Shown: in pieces, positions 23,201 to 35,545 of the stretch
Position numbering within the stretch: the stretch's first letter is position 1
Layout: each line of letters begins with the position of its first letter
NCBI GenBank assembly: GCA_008508345.1
Contig: QNGE01000289.1
Span: 12,659-76,658, forward strand
Source of the DNA: Paragonimus westermani
Lineage: Eukaryota; Platyhelminthes; Trematoda; Plagiorchiida; Troglotrematidae
Reading direction: 5' to 3'
DNA: 64,000 bases
Translations under genes and position numbers: made by a program
The notes under the pieces: model-generated
Database searches by the model: none
What the model was told of the DNA's origin: nothing
Seen by the model: the letters and a program-made list of their open reading frames with translations, nothing else

Positions 23201-23559
23201 ACGGTCAGGTGAGTATGATCACTGGAAATGGCGTGAAGCAGTACACAAGAATTTCAAGCAATGTGCATAACCAATAATAGTGCGATACGCCAGTTATGTG
23301 AAGAAAGTAACATAAGACTTATAGCGAGAGAAGGGAGTTTTAGCTGATGCAAAAGCATTCGAGGCACGTGCTTCTAGAACAAGTGTTCTCACGTTCCCCG
23401 TAATTTGGTGTGAATAGCTGACCAATTACATCAATTTGCATTACACACGGTCATCGTTGACCTAATAGTCAAGATCATGCCGCACGAATGTGGTTGTAAC
23501 ATGCAGACCAGCCGATTCCGCTCTGACTGTCCGCAGCACCCTATTCGGGGTGATGCGGA
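20286..23559. other. No gene recognised
   Basis: Only short open frames without known motifs. A possible exon (20382-20436) is listed separately. Confidence 0.4.
20382..20436 (+). other. Possible small first coding exon
   Basis: A clean acceptor (TTTGCTGCTTTCAG) precedes ATG at 20383, and CAG|GTATTT follows after 55 bases, encoding MDVASASPTTAFHPAYVQ. No homology is recognised, and such signals arise by chance. Confidence 0.15.
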
Positions 23560-23745
23560 GGAACCGGGAATAAGCGTTCTTCCGAATTAGGGGTTCCAAC
23601 AAAAGTCCTTTAGAAGGAAACAATATGACCAAGCATGAGCCACAGGCCCAATAAACCATATACACGACGTACACAAACGCAAACCAAAACGGCACTGACA
23701 ACACAGCATCACGCCCCATTACACGACTCGAATTTAATCCGTGCG
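23560..23745 (-). repeat. Dispersed unidentified repeat, copy 1
   Basis: The reverse complement resembles 58369-58530 and 59820-59960. All share a core like TTTTGGTTTGCGTTTGTG followed by TGGGCCTGTGGC. There is no coding capacity conserved between copies. Confidence 0.5.
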
Positions 23746-23754
23746 CTCCCGCTG

Positions 23755-23796
23755 GTTTCGGTTGCGCGTTACAGTTGTAACGCGAAGCCGAAACCA
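23755..23796. repeat. Imperfect 42-base palindrome
   Basis: Arms GGTTTCGGTTGCGCGTTACA and its inverted partner differ at two positions, with almost no loop. It lies at the edge of dispersed repeat copy 1. Confidence 0.6.
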
Positions 23797-23919
23797 ACGG
23801 ACGCCTGCGGAGTCGGTTTGAATTTTTGCTCCGAATGGATGAACCATTTTCTCATGCGTCACTGTGAGCCAGATTTTGACTCATTTCTCCATCAGTGGGA
23901 GCTCAACGCCCACTAGTTT

Positions 23920-26330
23920 CTACCACGAACCTTTACCTGGAAATACATTTCCTCGATGTCTGAGACAAGGCTATCAAACCTCTTCGGAACCATCACAACA
24001 CACCCGCTGTGTTATTCGCCACGACTGTTCCTTGCAACAATACTGTTCAAAAAGTTTTCCCCATCTCGCTGTGCAGTCAAATACCATCCCCACCTTCAGA
24101 GGTTTATCGGGATTCAACACCTGGTAGTGGAGTAAGTATCACCTTCACTATTATCAACACTTGATATATAGCCTTCGTTCACGTGTTCCTCAGTAACCTC
24201 TTCATAATCACGAGCCAATTCATTACAGTCGGAGGTCTCCTACCTACTGAGTTTAGACGTTTCTGAGCTAACCGTCGGTTGTTAGGGAGGCTCACATCGC
24301 CAAACCGTCAGGGAAGGTCAGTTTTATTCCATCTTTCTTAGAGCACAACAGTGGAACGTAAAATACACATCATCATCACATTAATTATCCACCTCTTCGG
24401 GTAAACCGCGGTTGACAAACTCTGGGTGGACCATGCGCTGAATCAATCGTTGTAGCTCAGCACGTCTTAAGCAATGAACTTCAGCCTCAGTATTTGCTGA
24501 GAGTGACGAGGGGCCTCGCAATCTCCAAGACAAGATGGCTTTTACGACGTATGATTTACGCCAGTCTTCTCCCACTGATCTGCTACCAGATGTGCTTCCG
24601 GTAAGTCGTAACCTATTAGCAACACGACTTCAACTTTCCCAAAGGAGGCGGTAGGCAGACCGGCCAAGTGAGGCTACCGCTGAACGTCATCCTCGTATAT
24701 AGTTTCCGCCGTTCAGTCGGAAGACCAATAATAATGGAGGCCCTGTCGACCCTGATCCCACTGTATCATCCAACGACCCAAACTCCGAACTCATCTCTTA
24801 ACATTTAATGGTATCTATTTTATTCAATGCACGGACACTTAGGGTTCGTTTGCATGCTGGCAGCCCTAAATGCTTAGTTAGAGACTCATCTATGAGTGTG
24901 GTTTTGGAATGACAGGTTTTAACCGCCCTGACTGACCTAATCAATCTGACAAGCATGAAACCAGGATGGTTCCCTCTCCTGCGCGAGAGGTGGTTCCACA
25001 GCTTGATTCCTTCAATGTGAGCACAGTCTCGGAAGGCGCCGAGTATGTGTGCATCAGGGTATGATGTCGCCGTCCAACAGAAACGTGAATACCCTACCCG
25101 AACCCTCCCATAATTGGCTTTGTTGTTTGGCAGTAGGCAAACAATGCATCGTTTACACTTTCTTGGAACTTCGCGTCATCCTCTCAATGGTATGCTTCCA
25201 AGCGGCTGGCATTTCTACATTTCATGGTCGTCAACACGCGCTGTGGATTATTTACCATTCCGACGACGGCTGACACACGGGGTAGAGTTCGAAATCCTCT
25301 TGAAGGAGCACGGTCTCATTTTCGCTTTTGCGGCATCGAACTAATCGGACGATGAGTTGACCACACAAGTTATCAGAAATCTACGTTCGACCCACCATAA
25401 ACTCAAGTAATTCGTTGGAGAAAGGCACCCGACTAGCGTTCATGACAGAGTCAGCTACCTCTGCCAATTTCTGTTACACTGGGTGTGGAAGTCTATCCTT
25501 GATACACAGAAGGTTGTTTGTGCAACTTAACTCGGATGGATGGTTCAGTAGGGACGGCGTCAACTGACATCCTTCCACATGAGTGGCTAAAAATTGAAGG
25601 CCCTCATTGTCTCCTATGGCGAGCCTTGGGCAGTTAAACACGTCTTCGGTGACAGCCTGAATATTTCCTCGGGCCTACCCAATCGCTGTCTCAATATTCC
25701 GGTTGCTCCAGTAAATCCTTTTTCACTGGACAGCGGTACGCTATGTCAAATGGCTTCCTAGGTCCGACCATTACAATAATAAATCAGGTAAGACAACCTT
25801 TATCCTTCCCCGTTCAATCTGTTGACCACGTTGGGCTCAGAATTTTTCATGAATCCACGGAATCCCGAAAGCCACCTCCCAGAAGGTTCGAGCTCGATTT
25901 TTTATGGGTCTACACTGGTAATTAAATTGCGCATATACCGCTCCGTAGAGCTTCCATGGAACCCGTAAGTATGAGGTCTATATGACGAGCTAGACGGAAG
26001 AACAGTTGCATCCATCCTTCCAACTAGCTCCTCAGTCCTACTGAACGCAGGCCTTTCATTCAACCTTTTGCAAAATCTTAGTTGTGTTCTCGTATAGCTT
26101 AGCTTCTCCTCCTTTAGATGTACTGCCTTTGCAACGAGGCTGCTGTCCATTATTAAATGTCCCCCAGGTAAACGCCCAGTTATAGGTGGGGAGAGGATAA
26201 GAAGTTCGGATACACACTCCGTGGTCTTCGGCGAGGCTGCCGCTGTCCCTACCGCTATCCATGAGCCTGGGAGCCCCACTTTTACCATAATCATAAAGAA
26301 CACCAGACAACTCGTCATTCTCGGACACGT
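23920..26330 (-). pseudogene. Decayed BEL/Pao retrotransposon, gag to start of RT
   Basis: Reading the minus strand downward across many frame breaks: gag with RWLSGFRGFMKN near 25880 and LSYLIYYCNGRT near 25790 (DUF1759 type), a Cys-rich gag end near 25150, protease with TLIDESLTKHLGL near 24890 (DUF1758 type), LLIGYDLPEAHLVADQ near 24620, then AILSWRLRGPSS near 24530, and RT start with LNPDKPLKVGMVFDC near 24105 and DIEEMYFQVKV near 23945. This is the fixed order of BEL/Pao pol. RT palm, RNase H, integrase and LTRs are not seen. The upper limit is approximate. Confidence 0.75.
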
Positions 26331-28929
26331 CTGTATGAATTTTAAGAAAATCCTTGGAAAAAAATCACGGACAAGGGATCAATCGAGACAGGTGCAGTGG
26401 AAACAGTTGAAGATGTTTTGATATCGTCACCATGTGGGGCACCTAAGAATCAGCGCCCAATAGTTAAAGACAGGTAACAGAACCATTCTGTGCAGAGTAG
26501 GGCATAGCAGGCAGGCCCATTGAAGGGTTGTCCTCGGGTAAGTTTCGGCTGCTTGGTGGGGTGTCAACTCCGATCGGCTCGGTTATTGCGCTTAAGAACC
26601 GATAACCTCCAACCAGCTGACAAATGGATTAAGTCTACACTAACGCAAATAGGTCGAGCACTGTTGATCCCGGTACAACATGAACAGAAATGTTGCAGCG
26701 AACGGCCATTATTCAGTATGCATGTAGTCACCTCTTTTGTTAGGATACGAGACAGCCTCGTGCGGCCAATTTGTCCAAATAGCAGTACATCGTGACAGAA
26801 ACGAAGCGCGCGCAGATGGTTGCCTTCTTTCAAGAGAAAACAAAGCTGGGCAGTAAAGATCTCCGTTCATCCGGTTTCACTGAGCAGAAAATTAGTTGAA
26901 GTGATTATATTTCATTCAAAATATGCTTCCGGTGGTCCTCAAACGCGACCATTTGCTGCGAAACTCTCGAGCAGCATATGGCTTAGTTCACATACTAAGC
27001 GCCCGTTTGGTCGTCGGGCATTTGCCACAGCGAGGTTCCTAGCCCAACGATTAAATAGTCACCGAATTCCATTACCAAGAGCTTATCCCATTAGCTCAAG
27101 CACCCGAAAGTTACAAATCGCCGGGTAAGTCGATGCACCAACAGTTAAAAGAGAAAACTGCATGGCATGACACGGAAAATCCAAGTATTGTCACGGACAC
27201 CCGAGGACGAAGGAAAGAGGGTGGACGGGAGGAACCGGAAAGTGGCCCCCCAGTTCACTCTGTGGATTTGCCCGGCTTCGGATGGTCAAGCGTCATGACA
27301 GTCCATCGTGGTGGGAAAATAGCACGAATAAGGCTAAACATGTTGAGAGTGTTGGGTTTGGAAATGGTTTACGTCTGTCAAGATCAAAGAAGGGTCTTGG
27401 ATACAAGCGGACATGGTTTGCGCATAACGGGATATCAATGAAACATCATAAACCGGACCAAGGTTGATAAATCTAGCTGTCTGCTTTCCTATCTAATATA
27501 GCTGGCATTGCGCCCACCGCGTTCGATCTCGTGCAGGCAGTCTGTCCGGTCAGCCATAGAGTGAAATTACTTGTTGACAAACAAAAGAGTTACGCTGTTT
27601 CTTACTGAAGACGCCGGTCAGCTTCAGAAGCCAGACGGGGATTCGACCGTCGCATTAAGCGCAATGTTGGGGGATCAAAACGTGTGTTTTAATCAACTTC
27701 GAGTGAATCACAAGGGTCTGTCTTCCGATGCGGGGCTGTGCTGTGTCGAGGGGCCCACCACCATCACATAGCATGCTTGGGTCGATGGCAACCATAGCAA
27801 ACCCCTGCCTGCAGTGTGGTGTGAGTGGGTAGACAATGCTAGACAGACGCGCATTATCTACAACAGTCTCAACCCCGCTTAATAGGCAAAGGATTGGACC
27901 AATCGGGGCAGATACGGCACAAATTGACCTGACCGCGACAACTTTCAAGTGACCTATGTTCATTTGTTAGTGTGATTTTGATTATAACACTGTTCAGTAA
28001 GACCGCTCGAGGTAGTTGTGACGTAAAGTATTACAACTTGCTCCCAACGTTGTGTTGTTCTCACTCTACTTATCAATGACTCGTTAAACATGACGCTCAA
28101 AGTGTTTGGTTGAATTCGTATCAAATTTGGTGCGGATATCTTGCAACTGATGTTCCCATCAGTTCACGACCCATTTAGCTAACCTCTCGTAACTGTTACA
28201 CCAGATGACAATGTACAAGTTTCTGTACTTTTCTGAAGAAAGTAGATGCGACGCGCCTTTGAATAAATGCTGCTACGCGTGTTTGGTTCTTCCATCAACG
28301 CCGGTGACTGGCAGTCAGCTGTAACCTACAAACGTTGAGTTATATTTTAGCCGCATTGGTTCGTAGCACGAGCTGCACTCGTAGAACTTCAACTATTCTC
28401 AGTAAGATTGGACGGCCGATTGACATCATTTAGTTTATATGAGTACAGTCCAGGAGCTTACGCGTTATTTTGTATTCCTTCGCTATAACAGCGGCCGCCA
28501 CCGTATTATCCAACTTCAAAACTCGGCACGATAAGACATACCTTGATGCCTTCTCGGGAAAGAAGTTTTCGCTTCAGCAGGGCGTCTCGATCTTTTTTGC
28601 CTCTTTACATATTTAGTTTCAGTACATCTGCCTCATTGCAGCGCTCTCGATTCCGAATCAAGAGCCTAAATATTTGCACACTCCCTTCCGTTCATGCGAT
28701 TTCCCCAATAGAGAATGTCCTTAACTGCACATTTGACTCAGATTTTTTTGCGCCTTAGTTGGCTTCTGACGGTTACAAGTCATAATTTGGCTTACGGTAT
28801 CAAAACCCCTAATATTGACAAGAAAATTCTCATGAAAATACTAAAATACCACTTTTGTCAACTTTGGGTACGGCAAGAGATGCAGTAGCGGCAATTAGAC
28901 GCACAATCATGTTCGCCACACAACATTCA
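26331..28929. other. No gene recognised
   Basis: Open frames up to about 100 codons, none with motifs I know. It may include gag N-terminus and LTR of the BEL/Pao element, but no supporting repeat was found. Confidence 0.4.
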
Positions 28930-29250
28930 ATCTCCCCTGTTTCCGACCGCTGATCGTCGGCCATTAAAAATGGGTTCAAGCTGAAAGTATCGGTAGAGAG
29001 TCGTTGAAACTAGACAGCAACTTACTAATGAGGTTGAAAACGCGATTGAAGAAGCATTTCTTGGCGGAATAACAAGGTCAAATTTTAATAGGAGATGAAA
29101 GGCTCAGTAAGATTAACTGCAAATTTCCAGGTTAAATAGGTGTAGGCCGATAGAGAATAACTAATGAAACAGGTTTCCATCAGAAAAATGGTGTAGCGAA
29201 CAAGCTCGTTTCCGGTTATTCGCCATCTGGCCGAATACATGAAATTTTTA
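28930..29250 (+). repeat. Unidentified repeat, diverged copy C
   Basis: It resembles 30483-30680 and the outer part of the right arm near 36640-36450, for example AGGTTGAAAACGCGATT and GAAATAACAAGGTC-type stretches, with clear divergence. It starts with CCCCTGTTTCCGACCGC, which also occurs at 31130. Confidence 0.6.
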
Positions 29251-29555
29251 TGAAACAGAGTTGTCATGGCAAAGCGAACAAAACAAATGGCAAGTTCAGG
29301 TGAAGTCAGACACGCCATAGGCACACACGGAGACGACGTTTTGATACGATTATGTCACCATTATGTTTTTACTGGAACCATGGTGTTTCGATCATTTGTG
29401 ATGTGGATGTTTGGCCATGGCAACTTCAACGCATGAACAAGGCGCTTCTGTGCGCACAAAGGTGGATTATTCAAGCGAATTTCGATCGCTTCAGCCGTGG
29501 TCAAAATTCGGCATCTGACAGCTTTTGAGTGAATGCCTCTGATTTGGTAAATCAG

Positions 29556-30482
29556 NNNNNNNNNNNNNNNNNNNNNNNNNNNNNNNNNNNNNNNNNNNNN
29601 NNNNNNNNNNNNNNNNNNNNNNNNNNNNNNNNNNNNNNNNNNNNNNNNNNNNNNNNNNNNNNNNNNNNNNNNNNNNNNNNNNNNNNNNNNNNNNNNNNNN
29701 NNNNNNNNNNNNNNNNNNNNNNNNNNNNNNNNNNNNNNNNNNNNNNNNNNNNNNNNNNNNNNNNNNNNNNNNNNNNNNNNNNNNNNNNNNNNNNNNNNNN
29801 NNNNNNNNNNNNNNNNNNNNNNNNNNNNNNNNNNNNNNNNNNNNNNNNNNNNNNNNNNNNNNNNNNNNNNNNNNNNNNNNNNNNNNNNNNNNNNNNNNNN
29901 NNNNNNNNNNNNNNNNNNNNNNNNNNNNNNNNNNNNNNNNNNNNNNNNNNNNNNNNNNNNNNNNNNNNNNNNNNNNNNNNNNNNNNNNNNNNNNNNNNNN
30001 NNNNNNNNNNNNNNNNNNNNNNNNNNNNNNNNNNNNNNNNNNNNNNNNNNNNNNNNNNNNNNNNNNNNNNNNNNNNNNNNNNNNNNNNNNNNNNNNNNNN
30101 NNNNNNNNNNNNNNNNNNNNNNNNNNNNNNNNNNNNNNNNNNNNNNNNNNNNNNNNNNNNNNNNNNNNNNNNNNNNNNNNNNNNNNNNNNNNNNNNNNNN
30201 NNNNNNNNNNNNNNNNNNNNNNNNNNNNNNNNNNNNNNNNNNNNNNNNNNNNNNNNNNNNNNNNNNNNNNNNNNNNNNNNNNNNNNNNNNNNNNNNNNNN
30301 NNNNNNNNNNNNNNNNNNNNNNNNNNNNNNNNNNNNNNNNNNNNNNNNNNNNNNNNNNNNNNNNNNNNNNNNNNNNNNNNNNNNNNNNNNNNNNNNNNNN
30401 NNNNNNNNNNNNNNNNNNNNNNNNNNNNNNNNNNNNNNNNNNNNNNNNNNNNNNNNNNNNNNNNNNNNNNNNNNNNNNNNNN
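29556..30482. other. Assembly gap, 927 unknown bases
   Basis: A run of n. Open frames that cross it are artefacts. Confidence 0.99.
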
Positions 30483-31528
30483 AAACTAAACAGCAACTTA
30501 ACACAGAGGTTGAAAACGCGATTAAAAAAGCAACCTCCGATGAAATAACAAGGTCGAATCTTGATAGGGGAATAGGGGCTGAGTAAATTTAAGTGCAAAT
30601 TTCCAACTTATGTAGGTGGAGGCAGAAACAGAATCAGTATTGAAACCAGTCTCGCCAAAAAGTCGCCGAATATACATCGGAATCGATATAACAGAAAGTG
30701 AAGTCACTGTAAGGGACGTGCAATCTCGAAAATTTCTGGGCACTGAAGGTACGTCTGTCACCTTCCAGGAATGTGTTGACCAACGTTTAGTGATAAACCA
30801 ATGGTCCCAAATATTCCAAACACGAATGGATCACAATGTCAAGGTACCCCTGAATGAATTAGCAGCGTCAACAATTAAACAACCTCAACAGTTTCGATCG
30901 ACGGATAGTTCCCAGGGAACGAATAACAAGTTAGTGGTGGACAGCCTGAAGATGGACTTCAGTCACATAATGAAGCATTCGTATCCAAATGAGCACATCC
31001 GAGAAGTCAACGGATTCAAGAACAACGGGGGCAAACCGAACATCAGAGAAGGTGGTGCACGTAGTGTATCAAAGTTCGAAGTAGAATGATGTGAAAATCA
31101 GAAACTGCCCCATTCCCCCAAATGTTCGCCCCTGTTTCCGACCGCCAATCGGACTTTGACCCGGACGTTTTGTTTTACCGCGTCACTGTGATAGTTGTGC
31201 GAATAGCCAGTTGTCGATCATTATACATAGCTTGAATGGTGGGCGCATCCCCTTCAATGGAGCTCGGCTCGTCCCCATTGTTTCTAACCCGTTGACTGCT
31301 CGGAAGAGCTCTTTTGGATATGAATGTCTCATTATGTGATTATAGTTCATAGTTAGTCCGTTCAGCAACAAAATGTAACTCATTCTTCGAGGACGATCTG
31401 TCGATCGAAACTGTTGAGGTTGTCTAGTTATTGACTTTGATAATTTGTTCACTAGTACCGTGACATTACGATTCACTTTTGTTGTGAATATTTAAGACCG
31501 TTGGTTTATCACTACACATCGCTCCACT
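30483..31528 (+). repeat. Left arm of a large inverted repeat
   Basis: The arm is the reverse complement of 35546-36590 with only a few differences, and its outer end is hidden by the gap. Inside are two diverged modules facing each other: A (30483-31125, forward) and B (31528-31128, reverse). They share the core CCTCAACAGTTTCGATCGAC and sequence after it. A further short piece of B in forward orientation follows at 31564-31650. No host or transposon protein is recognised. Confidence 0.85.
30616..31089 (+). other. Open frame in the left arm, 157 codons, unknown
   Basis: The frame begins MEAETESVLKPVSPKS and is repeated on the minus strand at 36454-35981 with one residue changed. A diverged equivalent of its middle (QPQQFRSTD and HIM-HSYP patterns) is open in module B at 31476-31183. 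No family, signal peptide or membrane segment is recognised. It may be an accident of a repeat. Confidence 0.25.
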
Positions 31529-32169
31529 TCTTCGTGGAAGGTGGCACTCGTAACACTGAAGCAAATTATAATGATCGACAACTGGCTATTCGCATAGCTA
31601 TCAAATTGACGTGATAAAACCGAACCTCTTGGTCAAGGTCCAATTAGCAGCCTGAAACAGGGAGGTTGAGTGTATATTGTTAAACATTTGGGTGGATAGT
31701 GTTGGGTGGGATTTCCGAATGATCTTACTTCACATATCGATACGATAATCCACAAAATGCGTACACAACCGGAGTTTTCCTACAGACAGACGACTCTTCT
31801 AGACTTTGGTTCTTATCTTGACCAGCCACTACATCAACGGACTCTGAACTCAAGATATACTAGGCTTAGTGTGCGGCACGAAATTTAAGGAACTACAATA
31901 CGGTGCATGTTATTCACCATGACTACCAATATTCGAGCTCATCGAGTTACCGACATTTAACAGCAGGTTTGGGCACATGCTGTTATCCGTAAAACACACC
32001 CTGCACTTGCAGTGCGGACTACGTGTCGGCTGCACTCGTCCTGCCTACATCATCTCTCCTCCAGGAAGGCGTAAATGTCTGATGTCCCTCTCAGCGGAAT
32101 TAATTCCGCCAAATTTCAAGTGCACGCTTTTAACCAAAACGCTGTCCTGTCGAAACTTTGTGGCGACTT

Positions 32170-35100
32170 ATACTACTTGGAGCTGCACCGCCAGGCTATG
32201 GTGCTGGGAAAATCGGGCGAGCTCGAAAAACCGAGCACGTATTACATAAAGATCTCTTCCAATGCTATCATTTTCATCTGCGCTAATGGTCGCGTAACAT
32301 TTGCACGTATAGACCAGGGCGCAGTAATCAATTTTCTCTACAGCGCGAAAAATGCGCGATTCCACACTCCATGAATCGACAGTTTCACCAGGTTGAGTAC
32401 AACAAGAAACGTGCAGAACACTTGAACTGCGCAGGTCACCGTACCAGTTCTTCCACTCACGCTGGCAACTGGCATTGATGGTTCGTTTTAACTCAAGCCT
32501 TCCTGACACAGCGTTCACGGTGAACGTTTCCTCAGCAATATCCATAATGAGACAAACGCTAAGGGATCGTTTAAAGTGGGCATGCAATATAGCAGTTTTC
32601 CGACAGTTGGTTTGTCTGGTAGGTAGAAATTCAGCACAAAATAATCAGTTTCCACATACCTCTGAACACCCGGTGCATGTTCAAAAATAAGAGTTGAGCT
32701 CGAATTTCGCACGAAGGATCAGGGCGCTCTGAGAGCGGGATGATGTTCAACACTTCTCTGCTTTTTGAGGCCCACTGCTTCAGCTGGAACCTTCTTTAAG
32801 AATCCGACCACAGACATTTAACGATTGGCCCAACGACATCGGTATCCCACGGCGACATAAGGAAATCGTCGAAGTGGAAGTTTTCGTTACGTCGTCAAGA
32901 GGGTGGTGGTAATTGATGTTCTTTTGTCGTAAGGCGGAGTTAGCGCGGAACGGGGAGGACTTGACTCCCAACGGATATACCTTTGTAAGATACTTCGCAT
33001 ATGACACGTTTAAACCGCCATTCTCTAGCCAAAAGCAGCGGAACGCGCCGCGATCATTCTAGGGTATTCTAACATCCGAAAATACTTTCTCACTATCTGG
33101 TGTAACAGCAATTGGTGTTGCACGAAACTCGAATGACAGGCCTACCATCCTAACGGTCACACCTTGCCCTCTATAAGGCCTCTCGTACAGGGAGTGACCC
33201 TGAAACCTGGCCACACAGTCAGACACAACTTGTAAGTTGCCCGACATTTTAGGGTTCATCACGAAATGCTGTGGTAGATACCGTCGTCTGGGGTAGCCTG
33301 GCTCAAGATGGCAGTCAGCCTTTGTTGGTTTGATTCTTGATATGTGCGTCGTAATGTATGCGTGAGGTTTCGTTCCGCGGATACCCTTTGCGTAGGCTTG
33401 ACAATCGTCTTGACGACCATGTATAATCATTGGCTTCGAACGTAGTCTCATCTCGCCTTGGAGGAGGATATTCATATTACCCAGTAACTAGCTTCACCGA
33501 ATTATGCGCCACCGACAGGGCAACGGGACCCTCCTGCAACATGGACCGTCCGGTATCACAGCATCATTGAATTATTCATTTTAAGACATGGTGGCTGCGT
33601 CTGTCAGACTAGTTTTTCTCGACGAATGCAACTTGTCTACACGCACTCTCCTGGCTTGCTTTGCAAGGGGCCACTAAGAACTCAACCAAGCGACGATCTT
33701 ATTGCGTAGGGCTAACAGCACCTTCCAACCTTCCGGTCCATAACCCAGTGAGCTTAAAGCACGTCGCAGCCGATAAAGGTGGTGAATTTTGCACCGCAGA
33801 TCTCGTCGACTGTGAGGTTTTCCAGGTGCGTCCATCTGCGGGATTACTCTTTCATCGACTGAGCAGGTCGTGTGGGTGAATTGGCTACTGAATTGGCATT
33901 AACTATTTCGACTGTCACTTGCTCATCCAAGGAAACAATTCTCAGACTGACATACTTGAACTGGTTGTGGTTAAACCGCACTTAGTTGTGAGTAGCAGGA
34001 TGGACTGAATGTCTGCAACGCCGATACGCTCGAGTAAGTTTCCTATCACTAGAGTGGTATCAGGGTCAGGGTCTAAGAATGCATGCGTTGACAATGAACT
34101 GCGTATCGAGTCTAGTTTCACTAATACTGTGCCAAGTCTTGCATGCCCTTCAAATGTACTAGCCATAATGCAGTTACCCTGATATACACTATTCTCTTTA
34201 GCCACAGGCCGTTTTCAGTAGGCTACGGTGACGCCCACTAAAGCCGTCCACATCACAACGCAAATAAACCCCACAGTCTGAGTCCCGGTGATATAATTCG
34301 AGGCAAACGACGCGATATCCGAGCCGTCGCGGGCTGTCCCATCGCTTGGGCACAAGTACGACTGAGAAGTATCATAGGCTTAGAGGGTGAACCTCCGAGA
34401 ACATGAGACAAATCTGACACGAGGGTCTTTTGCCTGATTTTGGCTAACGAAAATCTGGAGAAATCAAAGGAGCCTGTATTTTATATATCGGGTTACCCTC
34501 AATTGAATGAGTTGTCCCCAAGTCTTTCGGTTCACCTTCATTGATTGTGCGACCATATCTGCCGCATGCAATCCTCGCAAAACGCTAGTTAACCTTACTC
34601 AGTTTGTTGAAAAACGGTTCGTATGCAATTCCAAAAACGTGATCTGCAGCTTCGGCCCACTTAGACTGTGGATGAACGGGCGCGGCTCTCACGATGCGCT
34701 CTAGTTTTGTCACCGAGTTAAGGTCGGCCATTCAGCTTATTTGGCTGAGTGCAGTAGGGCATCGCTACACTCGCTGTGCGGCAGCCGCTTCATAACAAAT
34801 CTAGTGAAAACCTAAGACTGCCCGTAAAGTTCATTCAGCAGCCGCCATGTTCTGCAATATCCGTTGCCTGGTTCCAACATGACGCACACATCTATCGACT
34901 TCCTAGCTCGACCCTTACAGTAATACATCAGGTAAAGAAGTCTTTGGTAATCACCCGACATCCTAGAACTAACACAGCTTTTTCAACTTTCGCAAAAATT
35001 TTCTGTACTTCATGGGGCTGCGCTAAGATTGTGGGTAGTGAAGCTGATTCAGAGCCTAATTTTGCACATGAAGAAGTAGGTGCTGGTTTTACGGCGCAAA

Positions 35101-35270
35101 CCGTGACCGGGTTAAAACGCTCCCCACAGTCATCGAGAAACTTGTGAATGTGAGCGTTTTGCCCACTTCTATCATCACTGTTTTCTGCCTGTACATGCTC
35201 ACCACAGATATCCTCATCCTCGTCCGCTACCACAGATATCGGCCTAGACTCCTCTATCTCTGATTCAGCC
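32170..35270 (-). pseudogene. Decayed BEL/Pao retrotransposon between the inverted arms
   Basis: Downward on the minus strand: a gag end with HIHKFLDD and NPVTVCAVKPAP near 35110; DUF1758 protease remains with STHAFLDPD near 34080 and LLERIGV near 34020; RT start with RRRYLPQHFVMNPKMSGNLQVV near 33270 and DSEKVFSDVRIP near 33080; SPFRANSAL near 32960; the active site as FHFDDFL near 32860, in place of FYVDD; QRYVETDYFVLNFYLPDKP near 32660 and DPLAFVSLW near 32560. The RNase H start fades by 32170. About 0.7 kb between gag and protease is unrelated. Many stops are present. LTRs and integrase are not found. Confidence 0.75.
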
Positions 35271-35545
35271 CGCGATAAAACCTTCTATAATTAAACATCT
35301 GTCTTGAGCTGTCTTTATCTCAGTTCAGCCCGTAACAACACAGTTCTGGCATGAACAATTCCACGACTGTTACGACTAACAAGGGAATCAAAGTATGATG
35401 TAGCATCAGTAACAACTTTGACATGGACGAACGGATATGATTTATCACTCAGAACAGATATTTTCTAGGAATTCTCAGATATCACCAGGGGTTGAGCAGT
35501 AATTAGATCAATGTTGAGTACCGCACGATCATCCACGGAGACGCG

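Noticed and set aside
29491..30598. Open frames of 337-348 codons crossing 29556-30482
   Set aside because: They consist mostly of unknown bases and have no meaning.
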